The position numbers and the translations under genes were made by a program. The notes below the pieces were generated by a model. The model worked only from the letters and a program-made list of their open reading frames with translations. It was not told the origin of the DNA and made no database searches. 64,000 nucleotides of DNA from Gibbula magus (Eukaryota > Mollusca > Gastropoda > Trochida > Trochidae): contig OW388300.1 in NCBI GenBank assembly GCA_936450465.1, positions 48,473,378 to 48,537,377 of the forward strand. The letters run 5' to 3'. Positions 12,431 through 25,629 of this stretch are shown here, in pieces. The first letter of the stretch is position 1. Every line of letters begins with the position of its first letter.

Positions 12431-12990
12431 ACATTCGTATTGTCACAAGTGACGCAGAAATGTATCTCAATTCATGACTTCAAACAAACTTGCATAGATT
12501 TAGACATACAATCTTGGTATGGGCTAATAGAATCATCAATATTTCTTAAGAAATATTCATCTTTTAAAACTATATTTGGACAACAAAGGTATCTAAGTTG
12601 TGACATTGATCAGGATTCGACAATTCACTTGTGAAGTTAAGATGCCTGTCACACAATTTGAGAATTCAGAAAATGCCTTTAAACAAACACACTACTTATC
12701 CTGAATTAGTTTGTGACCGTTGTAACTTAAGAGCTATTGAAGATGATTTTCATTTTGTTCTTGTTTTTCCTTTCTTTAGGGAAAGTAGAAAAAAATTCAA
12801 CACAGCAAAAGATTTTGAAACTTTTGTCATGCACAAATGTAAACATACTTAAAGGTTTAGCTATATATTTGAAAAGAAATGTGTATGTTTGAAATTAACC
12901 TCGGACACCAAAATAGACATGTATATCAATATTTGGTTTAATGTCCACTATTTCTGTATTTGTACTCTGACCCTCGCGGTCAAATGCTCA
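12431..12990 (+). pseudogene. LINE family 1: 3' end fragment
   Basis: The frame contains FKQTCIDLDIQSW and, after a frameshift near 12631, RCLSHNLRI, CDRCNLRAIEDDFHF and a closing ILKGLAIYLKRNVYV with a stop at 12890. The same blocks are found in the larger copy at 38189-42365 (FKQRCIDLEIQNW, CEKC...EDEFHF, LKGLALYLKRN). The short 3' UTR has TTTGTACTCTGACCCTCGCGG near 12958, comparable with the end of that copy. Confidence 0.8.
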
Positions 12991-13902
12991 AATGCTGAAA
13001 AACTTATTATTCTCTCAGTCATGAGAGAAGATATGAAATAAGTTTACTTTACACAATACGATGTTACCATTATAATAACGATGAATTGTATACATTATTG
13101 TTTATATATATATTTCAGACACTGTAATGAGTCTTGGTTTATTATCATCTTCACTCCTTTCAGGGATGATAGCATATCCCCAATGCGGTAGATTGATAAT
13201 GATTGCACTGGTAGCACCTCGCCAGCAGTGAAAAATAGTTTTAAATTATTTATTTATTTTAATAAGTTTATTCAAATTTGTGAGGAGGACAAAAAAGAGG
13301 TTTAATGATTTGAAAAGTCAAATGAATTGCTTCAAAATAGAAACAACTAATTTGGCTACAGCCACATTGACCAATTTGAACAAATATGTCTAAAACCTAA
13401 TCAAATATGATTAAAAATTGTCATTGTTAAGTAGGATAACAAAGTGAGGATCTGATTCATATGCAAGTTTTATTTACACTTCTACGTGTATATGTAATTG
13501 TTTTTCTGTTACTAATCTTGCCTAATTTTATTGTACAAATGTTAAATCTACTAACTGTAACATTTATAATTCAATCTTCAGCCATTTTTCTCATGCTCTA
13601 AAATAAACGTATTTTCACAATGACTGGTCTAAACTAAGTAACAGGCATGCTATAAAGGATGAAATTAAATTTAAAATGGAGGGATCAATACTTCCGCGGC
13701 GCAAAGTATGGTATCTCACCAGCAGTCATTTTCAACTTAAAATACTTGTATAAGTATCTAGTTTACAATTAGAATTAAACAATATAAATACTAAACAACT
13801 TTGTTTTCGAGTTTCAATGAAGCCTGGTTACCCTAGAAGGAGGACGACCACCAGTCGAGATAAATAAAATTAATCAAAAAGATGCGATTTTCTTTTGTAA
13901 TA
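12991..13902. other. No gene seen
   Basis: No coding motif or recognised repeat was found in this 900-bp stretch. Confidence 0.4.
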
Positions 13903-14190
13903 CGGTGAGATGAGTTCATTTGAGATTTACTCTCGTTTTACGACTGGAGGTATTATTGCAGGGAGAAAGCCTGCAACACCAGTGTGACTATGCATGGTGG
14001 TGAAACCCACAAACATAGACTGGGACTTAAGAACCATGGATTGTAGTACGCCGAAATTGTAGGTTTAACCCGATAACCTGATTGCAAACAGTAAGTTAGT
14101 TACATCAGACAAAGTTGCCGAGCCCCTGCCGGAATTCGAACCCCGGACCTCTTGATAGGAAGCCAAGCGCATTTACACTTAAACCCTCAA
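13903..14190 (-). repeat. SINE type I, diverged copy
   Basis: Read on the minus strand, it has TCAAGAGGTCCGGGGTTCGA (B box) at about 14148, then GGCAACTTTGTCTG, CATGCATAGTCACA, GCAGGCTTTCTCCCTGC and a CTCATCTCACC tail. All are shared in order with the plus-strand copies at 32057 and 46885. It is older than both: the middle has many substitutions and the GGCGTTAAAC block is lost. Confidence 0.8.
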
Positions 14191-17100
14191 AATAAGATTC
14201 ATATCAGCGGCAATATTTTCTGGCAAGTGGCGTTTCCTTTACGGTTCACTTAACACTCTTAACTGATTAATAATACAGATATTACAAGGTTTGCGTTATC
14301 AAATAAATTTCTTCTCCGACCATATCACAATCTTCTCCATGATCTTCCATATCCAAACGATTATCGTCCATCTCATTCACTGCGCACTAGATGTGATTTC
14401 CCCAATGGCCGGAATCAGCTGGATATAATAAGTTCATATATCTCAACACTAGACAATGTCATGTCAAACTATATAAGTAGAGGGAAAGCGTGACTGTTTT
14501 CCTCGTCAATGTGTGTATACAATACGATAATTTGACAGTATAATCTCACTTCAAGTTATCGTTATTGGATTGTCGGATTTACATAATCTTAGTATCGTGA
14601 ACTATTGTCAACATGCAAAAGAGGTTAGGTTCGAAGAGTGAAGTAACATGTAGAAAGTGAATGGTATTACGCAGAACTCGCATAATGGTAAAACGTATTA
14701 CTCAAAGCTATGTATAGTTGTTTAACAGAAAACATGAACATATTTTCAAAATTATGACAGTTGAAATAAAGTGAACGTGCCTAGTTTAACTGCAAAGCGG
14801 TCAGGGGCGGTTTCAGTAAGAAATCTAAGAAAATATGTCATAAAATGAGATATCATAACACATCATGTTCATGTAACATTTGTCATATGGATCACATTTG
14901 TCACTTGAATTTAGTAATTAACTCCGTAATTCACTATGAAGACCTTGTATAACCAACCCTCTTACTATAACGTCACAGACGAATCCAGGAATTTTCAAAG
15001 GGATGTAGTTCAAATAGAGGTTAATCAAATGTAAATGTAAAAGTTTCCAGAAGGGTTTATCCGGAATTCTTCAAGTGTGTTTGTCACGTAGCATGTACTG
15101 TTGAGCTACTGAAGGTCACTAGTTGTTCAGGATAACTGGACCATTCTGGCTAAGCTCACCCAATCTCTGTATTCGCTGATTCAGCGTTTCCTCTACGTAT
15201 AACTCCATCCCAGTCCATAACATCATCAGAAAGATGGGGAGGATCAGAGTACAGTTGTTTTGTAAATCCTCAAGAGTTTTCTGCATTGGGATCATTCCAG
15301 GTTATAGTGACACGAGACAAACCGAGATTCAATCCAATCTCATGTAACATGTAAGGCATTAGGTAGAATCAGACAGATGAAAAACATATCACACGATCGA
15401 GTTTCGAATGAATTGCGACTAACTGTCCTTGAAGGGAAAAACATTGATTCTTTGGTTAGATGCTGCATATTCTTTTTCATTTTGAAATTTCCCTGTTTAA
15501 GAATCGAGCATCTTTATCTCACAATTTCATTTGTAGGCATATCCAACAAGAAGGCGAGTTCGATTTTATGAAGTATCAGAGACAGTTTTGTTTACGTTTA
15601 AATTTTACTTTAGTTTGACACGTTCCGTTGAACATATACTAGAAGGTTCAATTATATTTGGTATCATTTCAAAGTAAAAAAAAGTTGCTTTTGTGAGAGG
15701 AAAATTATGTTAATTAAGCTTCTGATCAAATAATGATCAAACCCTTTGCAAATCACGAGTGTTGACATTGATGACAAGTGAATGTGATGTGTTCAACTCT
15801 ACTTTCATCTGCCTCTTGTCTCCAAGTGCTGGTTGTGAGTTACATCTGACAACTGTTATTTAGGAATGATTGAACGTTTTCAAAATGCCTTTTATTAAGT
15901 TAGTCTTTGATGGATAACCACAAGAGATATGCCTGCGTGAACTAATAACCAATGACAGGTTTGTTTGATCCTTGAAGTATAACTGGCGTTGTTGGCATTG
16001 TTGGAATTATTACCGAACAACTGAAATTGTCAAACTTGTTGGAAGAATCCCCGAACAAATGGAATTGACAGAAATTTTTGAAATTTAGACGAACAATTGG
16101 AGTTGTCAGCCTATCGACGAAGAAATAGATACAACAGCCATATGCCTTCTTGAAGCAATTCATCTACTTTCATCGATGATTCAAAAGCAAATACAAACCG
16201 ATTTAACATTTTTCTCTATCCGGGTCCCATCCCGATGTTGTCTTGGATGGTTTGAATCAGGCAATTGTTTAATCTATCACTATCAATGTTGATAACGTTC
16301 TCGGCAATATTTGATCACAGCTTTTGTCATCAGGCCATATGAATTTAGATTTATGTTGATAGTAATGTCTGAAAATAGGATGTTACGTCATAAAATAACT
16401 TCAGTGGAGAATAATCATTGTGCACAGAGCTTTTTAACCAAGTGTTTTTTTCACCAAATATATTATATTAATGATACGGAATCACAACAGGTTAATACTA
16501 TGTTTATCAAGAGAATTGACCCAGTATTTGTGAAGTAATTTCTTTTACACTCCAAGATGAAGGTCACTATGTCAGCGATATGAGGCTGTGAACTGCATGG
16601 TACGGAATGTTTTATCAGTTCACAATTATATAATAGTTTAGCAATCGCTTTGTCGCGTAGCTAGAGCAAGGGAAGTAACTCTATTTTCAACGTTTGAAAA
16701 GCTGCGTTGCTAGGTTCATTCAGCTTGCTGAATACCGGTATCTTTCCAACTAAACAGTAATTATTTGTGAGGTTTGGTTGTTTCCATTTATGACAATACG
16801 TACCCATTATAACGCATGTTCATCCCTCAAAGAACTTTAAATGGTTGGTTCGATCGGTATCGCGGAATACAGGCGCGTCGGTAGGCCACACACCAAGATT
16901 AATGTTCTACACGGGCTTCATATGCTGTAGCTCAATACCACACTGATGTTTTGTGTGATTTTGCAACAAATGTAATTTACAATTACTGGTATTTTTTTTT
17001 AGATATATAAATTCACGATTGACATTATTATTTTGAATATTCTCTCAACAAGACATTCTACCGTAAACGCTTTCCATTCACGCTTTCCATTGGTAGTTAA

Positions 17101-20100
17101 ACAATTGTAGGATTCACATGTGATGTATTGATGTTGAAAAAAGTATTTCTTGTATTTGACCTTTGATCTGTTTTGTATACATATCAGATTTGGATACCGT
17201 GTTTATCAAATTACTTTATTGCATCGATAAAACACCCTATTATATGATAAATGCGGTAGAGGTAGATGTCGATAACCATGTATACAATATTTATCACTCC
17301 TGACCTCTACACCCCGAGGCTGAGGTGACACCAACGGATACATAATTCTTAAAGATTATCATTTAACTTGGCGAAATATCTAAAAATATAAAAATGCCTA
17401 TAATGTCAACTATGAATGCCGGGGAAATACAAAATTTTAAATGTATTAAATTTTACCCTCAGTTTACAAAAAGCTATTCACAAGCGCCTATATCAATTTG
17501 TTGAGGCATATGCGGAATACAATGGAACATATTTTTAAACACATTATAGCTAGTGACCAATGTGACAGATCGAAGCAAATATCGTTTTACATATGTGGCC
17601 GGATTGTTGAAGACATTTGAGCATCGTGCAGGGGAAGCAACTCTCGTCGTTTCGACAGTTACCGCTTAAAACAACGTCGCTGTTTGCACAACTAACCTGT
17701 GATGCAACCAATCAGGACTAAGCCCAGATATTTCTTTATCTGCAACGGGGGTACCGAAGTGTTGTAACCTCTATTGGATGAGACTGGTTCTTTAGATAAC
17801 TGAATTCCCATGAATGTATTTCAGACAAAGCTTAATTGCATGTATTTAGTTGTTTGAAAGCTATATCAAAATCCTGGGTGTTAAATAATTCGATTTTTAA
17901 CAGAGAAACGCATTAAAAATACATTATTATACATATTATATATTTTATTTCATGGAACATATTCATCTTTCTTATTTGACAATTTGAAAGCAACACATCA
18001 ATATGTAAACTAAGAAATATGAGACTTCAACCACTTAAATCACAGCAACGAATACCTGAAATATATCATTCTACACATCAAATGCGTTAATGAGATTTGC
18101 TAATGCTATCACGTTACAGTCAGAAGTAGATTTATAGTTGGTCTCCGTGGTGCCAAATAAAGACAAATATAACAGCAATATCATGACATTCTGATTATCA
18201 ACCATCAAAAGTTCTATGTCTAAATCAGTGTGTATTTAAATGAAGAAAATTTATTATTCAATACTATTTTATAGAGGCGTACGTTACATGTGTGTGTCTA
18301 ATTCTAGTGTGCACGTACACACTTTCTCAGTAATAACTTCGTAAGGGGGGAAATCATTTGTATTTATTGTCTCCATGTACAACATTCAATTTGCCAAAAT
18401 TTATCTTAAAGATATGTTCGTCCACTAAAAGGCGATGGTTGGTTAATGTGATGCGATTTCATTGACCGAGATACCAACAGTGGTTATCCATCATTCTTTA
18501 CGTGTGTAAGTACTGCACAGTCACTACTTACGGAACTGCTGGGACATTTGACTTTTAAGACCAAAAGGATTTATTTTAATTATTGCATGGGCCTATCATT
18601 TATCTTTTCGGATTTCTCACATAGATGAGGAATGAAATCAGATTAAGATCTAAGACATTGAACTGTCCCTATAGTCATCAGTCTGTCGAATGTCAATGGC
18701 AAAATGTAAGCAGAAATTGTTCTTCCTGAGGAGTGATCTGTGGTTTCAATGTTTTTGGCCAGTCCAGTGCCCCTCATATCATTCAGTGCTGCTGCCAAGG
18801 TCAACTCTTTGATAGGTGTATGTTCTTTGTGCTATATTGGCTTTTCGTTTGTATTTTGTTGTGAAGTGAAGTCCAACATCCGTCAAATGCAAGATTTTGT
18901 GATGTAATGTGTTATAAGTCAGGAGGTTAATTGTTTTCGCGAGGTTCATCAGTGCAAGTTTATTTTGTGTTTACGATTTATGCAAACAGAAGAGTGCAGC
19001 ATTTACGGCCATAAAAGTTTAACTGTTGGCAACATGCTGTCATTAATCACTGGACTATGTATGGAAAACGAGAGTGCGCGTTTAAATTTACATTTCTCAA
19101 AATGGATGAAGCGTTATAAAATATTGCTAAGAAGTTTAGTAAATGATGCATGTATCTCTTGCTTGTTACACGACACACCATGAACATACACCAGTCTGTG
19201 AATTGTAACTCATTGTTTGAAAATGGCTGCTATAACAATATAGACATTGTGATTTTTTGTACTCGGCAATTATAGACACATATAAAGGACGCATCCTTTC
19301 CTTTGTCCAAAGGATTACTGGATACATTGGACTGTCGAAGTTCTATAAAATTGACTTGCATATATATACTCTTGGTGATAATGGTTGGCACCCCCTAATA
19401 GTTATAGGAATTAACTGTTTTATAAACAGCGTAACGTGTCAGGTTCGATTACTTTTTTTTATAATACATGTTACTACTGGCTGTCTCTTTGTGAATAGTG
19501 TCCTTGAGCATTTGCTATTTCTTCACTTGTACTTTAAAATACCAAAGAAAGAGGAATATATGAAAATTGAAATTTATTCAAAAGAATTCATTCCTTGTGT
19601 CTTGAGATCTTGGCATTGGTATAGTGTTACAGTGTTTGAGTGTTCTCATTTTGGTTCTCATAAATAATGAAAAGTTGCATTTGAAAAAAAAATTCTACTT
19701 AATCCAAATATACACAAAATCTTTCATTGATTCTCATTCACACACAATACATACATGGCAAGTATTATATGGTTTACATCATGTGTTTGTGTCATTTAAA
19801 TGCGAAAAAAACATAATATCGAACAATATTAATTATCCATACGTTTAATTTGCTGTTAAGGAGTGTCAACCATTTTTACCATGAGTATATTTGTATCCCA
19901 ATAATTTGAAACAATATCATATGATTTAATGTTAATCACAACAATGGTGAGATGTCTTACATTTTTCCTATCATTTTCACGCATTGCTTTCTGATTGAAA
20001 ACTCTGATGTAGGATAGGGTAGGATAGGATACAATGTTTTGCTACTTTTCATCTCAGGATAAATAGCGGCGGAATCCGCCAGTGTTTGGGAGGGTTGTGA

Positions 20101-20210
20101 GCAGATGTCGGGTATCGGTAGGACTAATTCAGATCTCGGAAAATGACTTAGTACAAAAACAGAATTTCGTAAAAACATTAACTATAACTAAACAAAAAAG
20201 CTTGTCATAT
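14191..20210. other. No gene seen in 6 kb
   Basis: Several short open frames (for example 15377-15571, 15942-16163, 19257-19667) have AT-driven composition and no motif I know. A dispersed-repeat fragment lies at about 17985-18075, with AAATCACAGCAACGAATACCTGAAATATATCATT as its core. I see no exon with convincing splice sites and coding bias. Confidence 0.4.
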
Positions 20211-20274
20211 GACACTGCACCTGTCCTAGTAGAGTAGAAGATGTGTGTACAGTTTGACAAGAATCAAGGGCGGA

Positions 20275-20445
20275 CTGAAGGACGGTAGGACGGATTCCCC
20301 GGTACATCTTCGGCTTATCGGGTCGTGTAATGAGCTGTTTTCTCCTCTAACGTAACATTATTATATTGTTTACACTTTAATAACAAATGGCAAAATTGAA
20401 AAATAATAATATGCCAAAACGTGCTACAGCGCCTTTAATACAATA
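20275..20445 (-). repeat. Dispersed repeat, inverted relative to 2313-2450
   Basis: On the minus strand the order TTAAAGGCGCTGTAGCACG, TTATTAAAGTGTAAACAATAT, ACAGCTCATTACACGACCCG and ATAAGCCG matches 2313-2450 with the same spacing. Related AAAGG...TAGCACG cores also occur near 23575 and 56265. Family not recognised. Confidence 0.7.
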
Positions 20446-20499
20446 AGGCAGAACTACGGAAATATATGAGTTATCTTGTGTATGTGGTTAAGGTTCTTG

Positions 20500-20765
20500 G
20501 GAACTTCAGTTGATGAACAATTCAGGAAATGGACTGTTTCATATTTCTCAGCAATCGTTAATATGCTATGGCCTCCGTAGACGTTTGAGCTTGTCTCTTG
20601 TCAAAGTTTTGAATATTGCAATTGAAAACCATTAAAGCACGTTGTAGTGTTCATGGATCACTAGATCTATCACAATGTATTCATCCAGCATATCAGAACT
20701 AGTTGACATTATGAATATTTCACAAGAATATGTGAGGGTTGAAATGGGGTAAACGTTTCAGGTTG
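20500..20765. repeat. Dispersed repeat shared with 49180-49490 and 61730-62200
   Basis: Common landmarks are GTTGATGAACAAT, TGTTTCATMTTTCTCAG, CGTAGACGTTTGAGCTT (or CGTCGAAGTTTGAGCTT), CAKCATATCAGARC and TTGACATTATGAATAT. The three copies are diverged and contain no conserved open frame. Confidence 0.6.
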
Positions 20766-21800
20766 ACTTGAGAAACAAGAATAGACTTTAAAAAGTCATG
20801 GTTGGGGTCGTCTTGTCAAGGCTAGAAAATAGTATAAAAAGGATATGTATGTCATAATTTATGTACTAAAGCAAATTGCATTGTGGCCATTTTGGGGGTG
20901 AAAGCTTTGATTACTAATCAAACAATTAGTTGTTCAATTAAAATATCTATACTAAAAGAATTGTACCTCGATCGTTCAAGTTGTGTGACATAGGTATATA
21001 CTGTATTAACAATTTACATATTTTTTAAGTAGGCCTATATTATGAATTTAATCAAAAGGTTCTTGGGAGTTTTGTCATTACTAGATTCCAGAAATAAGAA
21101 TATGTATTGTAAACCAATTTGCTAAAACTTTGCTTATTTGAAATAAACCAATTCAATTGGCTATGAAGCATATTTCGGTTTATCTGTGGAAGGAAGGCAT
21201 ATGAATCTATTTTAGTACAAATATAATGAACTGGTAACCCCATGCTTGGCGCTTACAGTTATAACATTACTATGGTTCTATCCAATAATTGTTTATACAT
21301 GTACATGCTTCACTGTCATGAATCATTATCAGTTCATTGAGTACAATATACATGCAATTCTTGTCGATTGACCGCTAATGTTAACGATGGTAGAAGCTTG
21401 CGTCGCGCGGATAACGTTTGCGTGTAAAGTTTCTTGGATTTTCTGAATCTTCAGTGCGATATTAAGCACTGAATTGGTACATGTCTGATCATTCAAGTGT
21501 AAAAATGGTTTTAAACTGAAAGAATGTTAAATATCAGATTTTAAAAAAATATCGTTTGAATTATAAAAAAACATTTAAATTTAAAATCTCTTTTCGCAGT
21601 AAAAAGGGATAAATATTTCGGATTACTCACATAGCCACGTGGTTAAACATTTGCTACAGCTGTGTTCATTGGTCATATATTTTTTTTCAAAATATCAAGA
21701 GGCCAAGCATAACTGGTTAAAAGTTTAACTGTAATATAGGGTGAACTGTGTATACAGTTTGGGTGCGTCTTATTATTCGCAATTATATACATGTATATCT
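20766..21800. other. No gene seen
   Basis: AT-rich DNA without recognisable coding or repeat signal. Confidence 0.4.
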
Positions 21801-21807
21801 GAAATGA

Positions 21808-22000
21808 GTTCTTCTTCTTCTTTTGAGATTTTACGAGCGGTTTCCAGCGGAGCTGATTTCCCACTCGGGCCACTAGGGCCTTTAATAAAGTTTCGAAATT
21901 GGATAATTTGGATGCCATGGTCGAGAAGGTTTTTTCGATAAATTTTGAAATTTTGAAATTTTGAATAGCCTAGTTAATGTTAAGCCGGTGGTGGGGAGGT

Positions 22001-22035
<35 letters not shown>

Positions 22036-22916
22036 GGAGTGGTATGATTTGTTAGGTTTGGAATTGAGTTTGTTTATGTTTTTAGATTCGGGCCAGGAGG
22101 TCCGAATCTTTGAGATACGTGCCTAATGCTTGGAAGGTATTTTGGTTATTTTTGGATTTAATATTAGATACATTTTTTGTGGTGGGATTTTGTTGGCCCT
22201 AAGAGTTAGGTTGAGTATTTGGCGGAAGGCCGCATACTGTGGACATTCTGTGAGAATGTGGTGGATTGTTTCTGCTTGCGGGCAGTGTGGGCATGTGGGT
22301 GAAGCTTTTAATTTAATTTTAATTTAATTGCCCTATCAATATATTTGTTTTCGGAATAAATTTTGTGTTTGCCTAGTGGTTTAGGGAGAATTTGTTTGGT
22401 ATGGTGAGCATTGGTGGAGTTTGAATATTGCTTATGCCATGCCAGCTTTACATAAGATTTTGAAAGGCTTTTTGCCTCTTGTTTCGAATGGTAAAAAGGA
22501 AGTGAATTTGAAAGTTTAAGGCCCTCCTTTGCTGCTTTGTCAGCTTCTTCGTTGCCAAATATACCGACATGAGCTGGTACCCATAGGAGTTTTACTGCCT
22601 TGCCCTGATTGTTAAGAGATTGGATGGTATGAAGAATATTGGAAATTAAACCAGGACGGTTTTTGGTAGATTTGTTTTTGAGTGCTTCTAAAGCACTGAG
22701 TGAGTCCGAAAGGATGAGAATTTTGTCCTGGTTTTTTAAATTTTGATGGCTTAAGGCAATTGCGATGGCCATAAGCTCAGCAGTGTAGACCGATTGGTCG
22801 TTGGGAAGCCTATTGGAGTATGAAGAAGGTTGTGGATGTTGGAAACTGAAATGAGTGATGAATTTAATCTGGTTGGGATTAGCAACTGATACTTGTTCTT
22901 CCTCTCTAGATTCTTA
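21808..22916 (-). pseudogene. LINE 3' end with RNase H domain (I/Jockey group)
   Basis: On the minus strand from about 22916 the frame reads NDQSVYTAELMAIAIAL (RNase H beta strand with the catalytic Glu), DSLSALEAL (catalytic Asp) and WVPAHVGIFGNEEADKAAKE (third and fourth acidic sites). A one-base shift in an A/T-rich run near 22310 leads to PTCPHCPQAETIHHILTECP, the terminal CCHC, and a stop at 22123. The reverse transcriptase is absent, so the copy is 5'-truncated. Its 3' UTR holds a small hairpin (22084-22109), the poly-C/G run, and a GAAGAAGAAGAA tail near 21810. Confidence 0.88.
22001..22033. repeat. Poly-G run, 33 G
   Basis: An uninterrupted G33 (poly-C on the LINE strand) lies inside the 3' UTR of the RNase H LINE. 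It may form a G-quadruplex, and its length should be treated with caution. Confidence 0.95.
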
Positions 22917-22934
22917 ATCTGATAGTGTTATAGC

Positions 22935-23039
22935 ATAATAGGTAGTCATAGTTACATAATAGGTAGTCATAGTTACATAATAGGCAGTCATAGTTACATA
23001 ATAGGTAGCCATAGTTACATGATAGGTAGTCATAGTTAC
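22935..23039. repeat. Five tandem copies of a 21-bp unit
   Basis: The unit ATAATAGGTAGTCATAGTTAC repeats five times with three substitutions and no indels, beginning 19 bp beyond the upstream edge of the RNase H LINE. Confidence 0.95.
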
Positions 23040-25620
23040 AGTTTATAACTAGTGTCGGGTTTGTACGTGTAAGAGATGTTGATACTTTGCATCACGTGGA
23101 ATGAGGAAAATGCTATTTTGACAGCTTTTTGATGTTCAAATATATTGATTTGCTATCCAGAGAGTAACATACACAATATAATTGTAAACAGGAACGTTCC
23201 CTCGAATTTGGTTTCAACAAAAAATACCCCGATAGAACTTTCCCTACAAGTAGGTATTTTTTTTATATTACGTAAACGTGATTCCATGACAGCCTTTTAT
23301 CTTTTCTTAATTTGATTGTTTATTCAACTGAGCACATCATATTTAGGAGAGAAACACTGTGTTTGTTTATATTTATAATTATGTAAATAATTATTATATC
23401 AATTAAAGCTCTAAATTTAATTTGAAACCTCACGATATGCGTTCGAATTTAAATGGATAATTTGGAACTGTACACGCATTTCTTAACTTGATTTTCTGAA
23501 GAGAAAAAGGTGTTTAAACATTAGTGACATTATTTTTCAAATACATTTCATCAACTTATTTGAGCGATAAAACGTGCTACTGTCCCTTTAAACGACAAAC
23601 ATTCACAATCATGTACAACTTTTCAAATATGGATATGAAAACAATCTCAGGTAAACTTATATTGATAATTATTTGATAGCTGTGTGTAAGAAGAAGTTGT
23701 ATACCATTACATAGTCGAAAATCGAACTGTAGGGAGGGACACAATTTTAGAAGTACATAGAGTACATATCATTTAACAAAGTGTTATGGTTGAACAATGT
23801 AGACAACGATAAACTAAGGGACTAAAATATGGGCACTCACCACAGTCCAGCTTTCACATTTTCCGCATCAGAAATCAATGGGTTTTCACGTGATGTATCT
23901 CTGTAAAATTTTATTTTATTGAGAAATGACTAATTAAAAATCAATCACAAAATTGCCTGCAGGTGCGTGTTTGACGTCGTTATAAAATGTTACCTATTCG
24001 ATTCAAAGGGTGGAAATTAAATAGTAAGTGCATGCAAAATGCATACATTTTACATCATTATGTTTAGAATATCGTCAGCTAGCTTATTAAAAATAGCTTA
24101 TCAATATCGGCAAATGAAAACATCGATCGATTACTTTTTGTAAAATCCTTGAAAATAAATAAAGAATTTCACTTACACTTTTTTAATCTCACAATCTTCC
24201 AAAAATAAATAAACATGTATCTGTGCATTGTTTGTTATTTCTTGTTTCCAAATATAGCAATATATTCAACGTGTCGCCGACAGCATTACCATATCGGCCA
24301 AGTCGCCCCATGGGAAAACTCCAGCTATAGTTTTGCTACGTTTTCCGAATGCGAAGTCGCGACTTCCTGTATCTATTTTTATGGTCATTAATCTAACCAT
24401 AGAGTGTTATAAAATTAAACATTGACACTAAAAAATGATGTTGTTTTATAAATATCGGTACACAAAATTAGGTTGTAATAATTATTTCATCATTTCGTAG
24501 AGTCAGTGTACTTAAGCCGATACATTTGCATAAGTCAACCTAGCACCCCGGATGTAACATTGTTTTTACGATTAAAATCACTGGGAGTAAATTTGCATTT
24601 TGATTATAATTTATACATATATGAAAAATAAATGTCATATCCTACCATTATCACAAACTATGATCATGTATGAGTTTACATTCGACGTACGAAATGTGTT
24701 TGACATCACAGTGATTTAGATTATTTAATTTGTTGATTTTAACAAATCTGTAATCGGCTTTTCGCGATATCGATGAATGATTGACGTTGAAATATATATA
24801 AACTGTAATGCTATATGCTTATATTTGGAACACAGAAAAGTGAATAGATATTTTAACCTTTTGTGTACATTTTATTACGATTGATGCATCATTTTACAAA
24901 TATTTCATTCGGAAGTAAATGCATTGTTCATTGAAGAATATCCATTGTTACAATTTGCGTCGACATTTTATAAATACAACATCGTTTATGAGAGGCTCTT
25001 GTTTTCTGAAAGAAATAAACATATCATCATCATATTTTTTTTCTGGTATAACATTTAATTCTGAACGAAATGGAGTAAAATTTTGACTGCACGAAAAATT
25101 ATTGACAAAATAATCTCAAGCTCTGTCACTATTGTTTGACTCAATACTCAATACACACAAAGAGTCCATAACTGTATATCATTAGGTATTGTTATTTCCA
25201 GAATTTGCGTCGCGACAGCTCATCTGAAAGCTAAATTAATTTACAAGACTGTAATCTGAACAGAACGGGACCTCTAAATCGAATTATATGCAATGCATTA
25301 TTGTACTTTTCAAAAAGGTCGTTTTTCGGCTTCATGTTCAAAGTCACATAACTCTGTTAAAAACGTATCTCAATGTTACTGATTACAATCACTTTCTTAT
25401 TAACAAGCTTAATAATTATTCCATGTCAAAACAATATCTGAAAATGGAAAATTGCTTGTTAATGGTCATGATGTTCCTCATGATGAAGACAAAACGGTTA
25501 ATAATTTCTAACTATGTGAGAAAATGTTGTGCTTAATTTTCCACTTAAGCAGATGTAATCATGATTTTGACTACATACATAGTTGTTGCGTTACATTATT
25601 TTAAATAAAATCAAAATCTG
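23040..25620. other. No certain gene; one possible minus-strand exon and a GC-richer patch
   Basis: At 23900-23841 the minus strand has a TTTTACAG acceptor, 60 nt, and a GTGAGT donor, with one open reading (DTSRENPLISDAENVKAGL). At 24290-24370 a patch with several CpGs includes the palindrome GAAGTCGCGACTTC next to an ETS-like ACAGGAAGT. Together these could be a promoter and early exon of an unknown gene, but neither is strong and no further exon follows. Confidence 0.2.
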
Positions 25621-25629
25621 ATCCCTGTA

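Noticed and set aside
15130..15340. Possible minus-strand exon with a GTGAGC donor and a GNAESANTEIG reading
   Set aside because: There is an in-frame stop upstream in the only plausible frame and no clear acceptor, so it is not supportable as an exon.
19257..19667. 136-codon plus-strand open frame with hydrophobic stretches
   Set aside because: Hydrophobicity comes from T-rich codons; no motif, no bias change at its edges, and frames of this size arise by chance here.
23494..25620. Downstream lectin exons beyond the PAN module
   Set aside because: The PAN exon ends in a clean stop in both genomic copies, and no phase-1 cysteine-rich exon was found further down.
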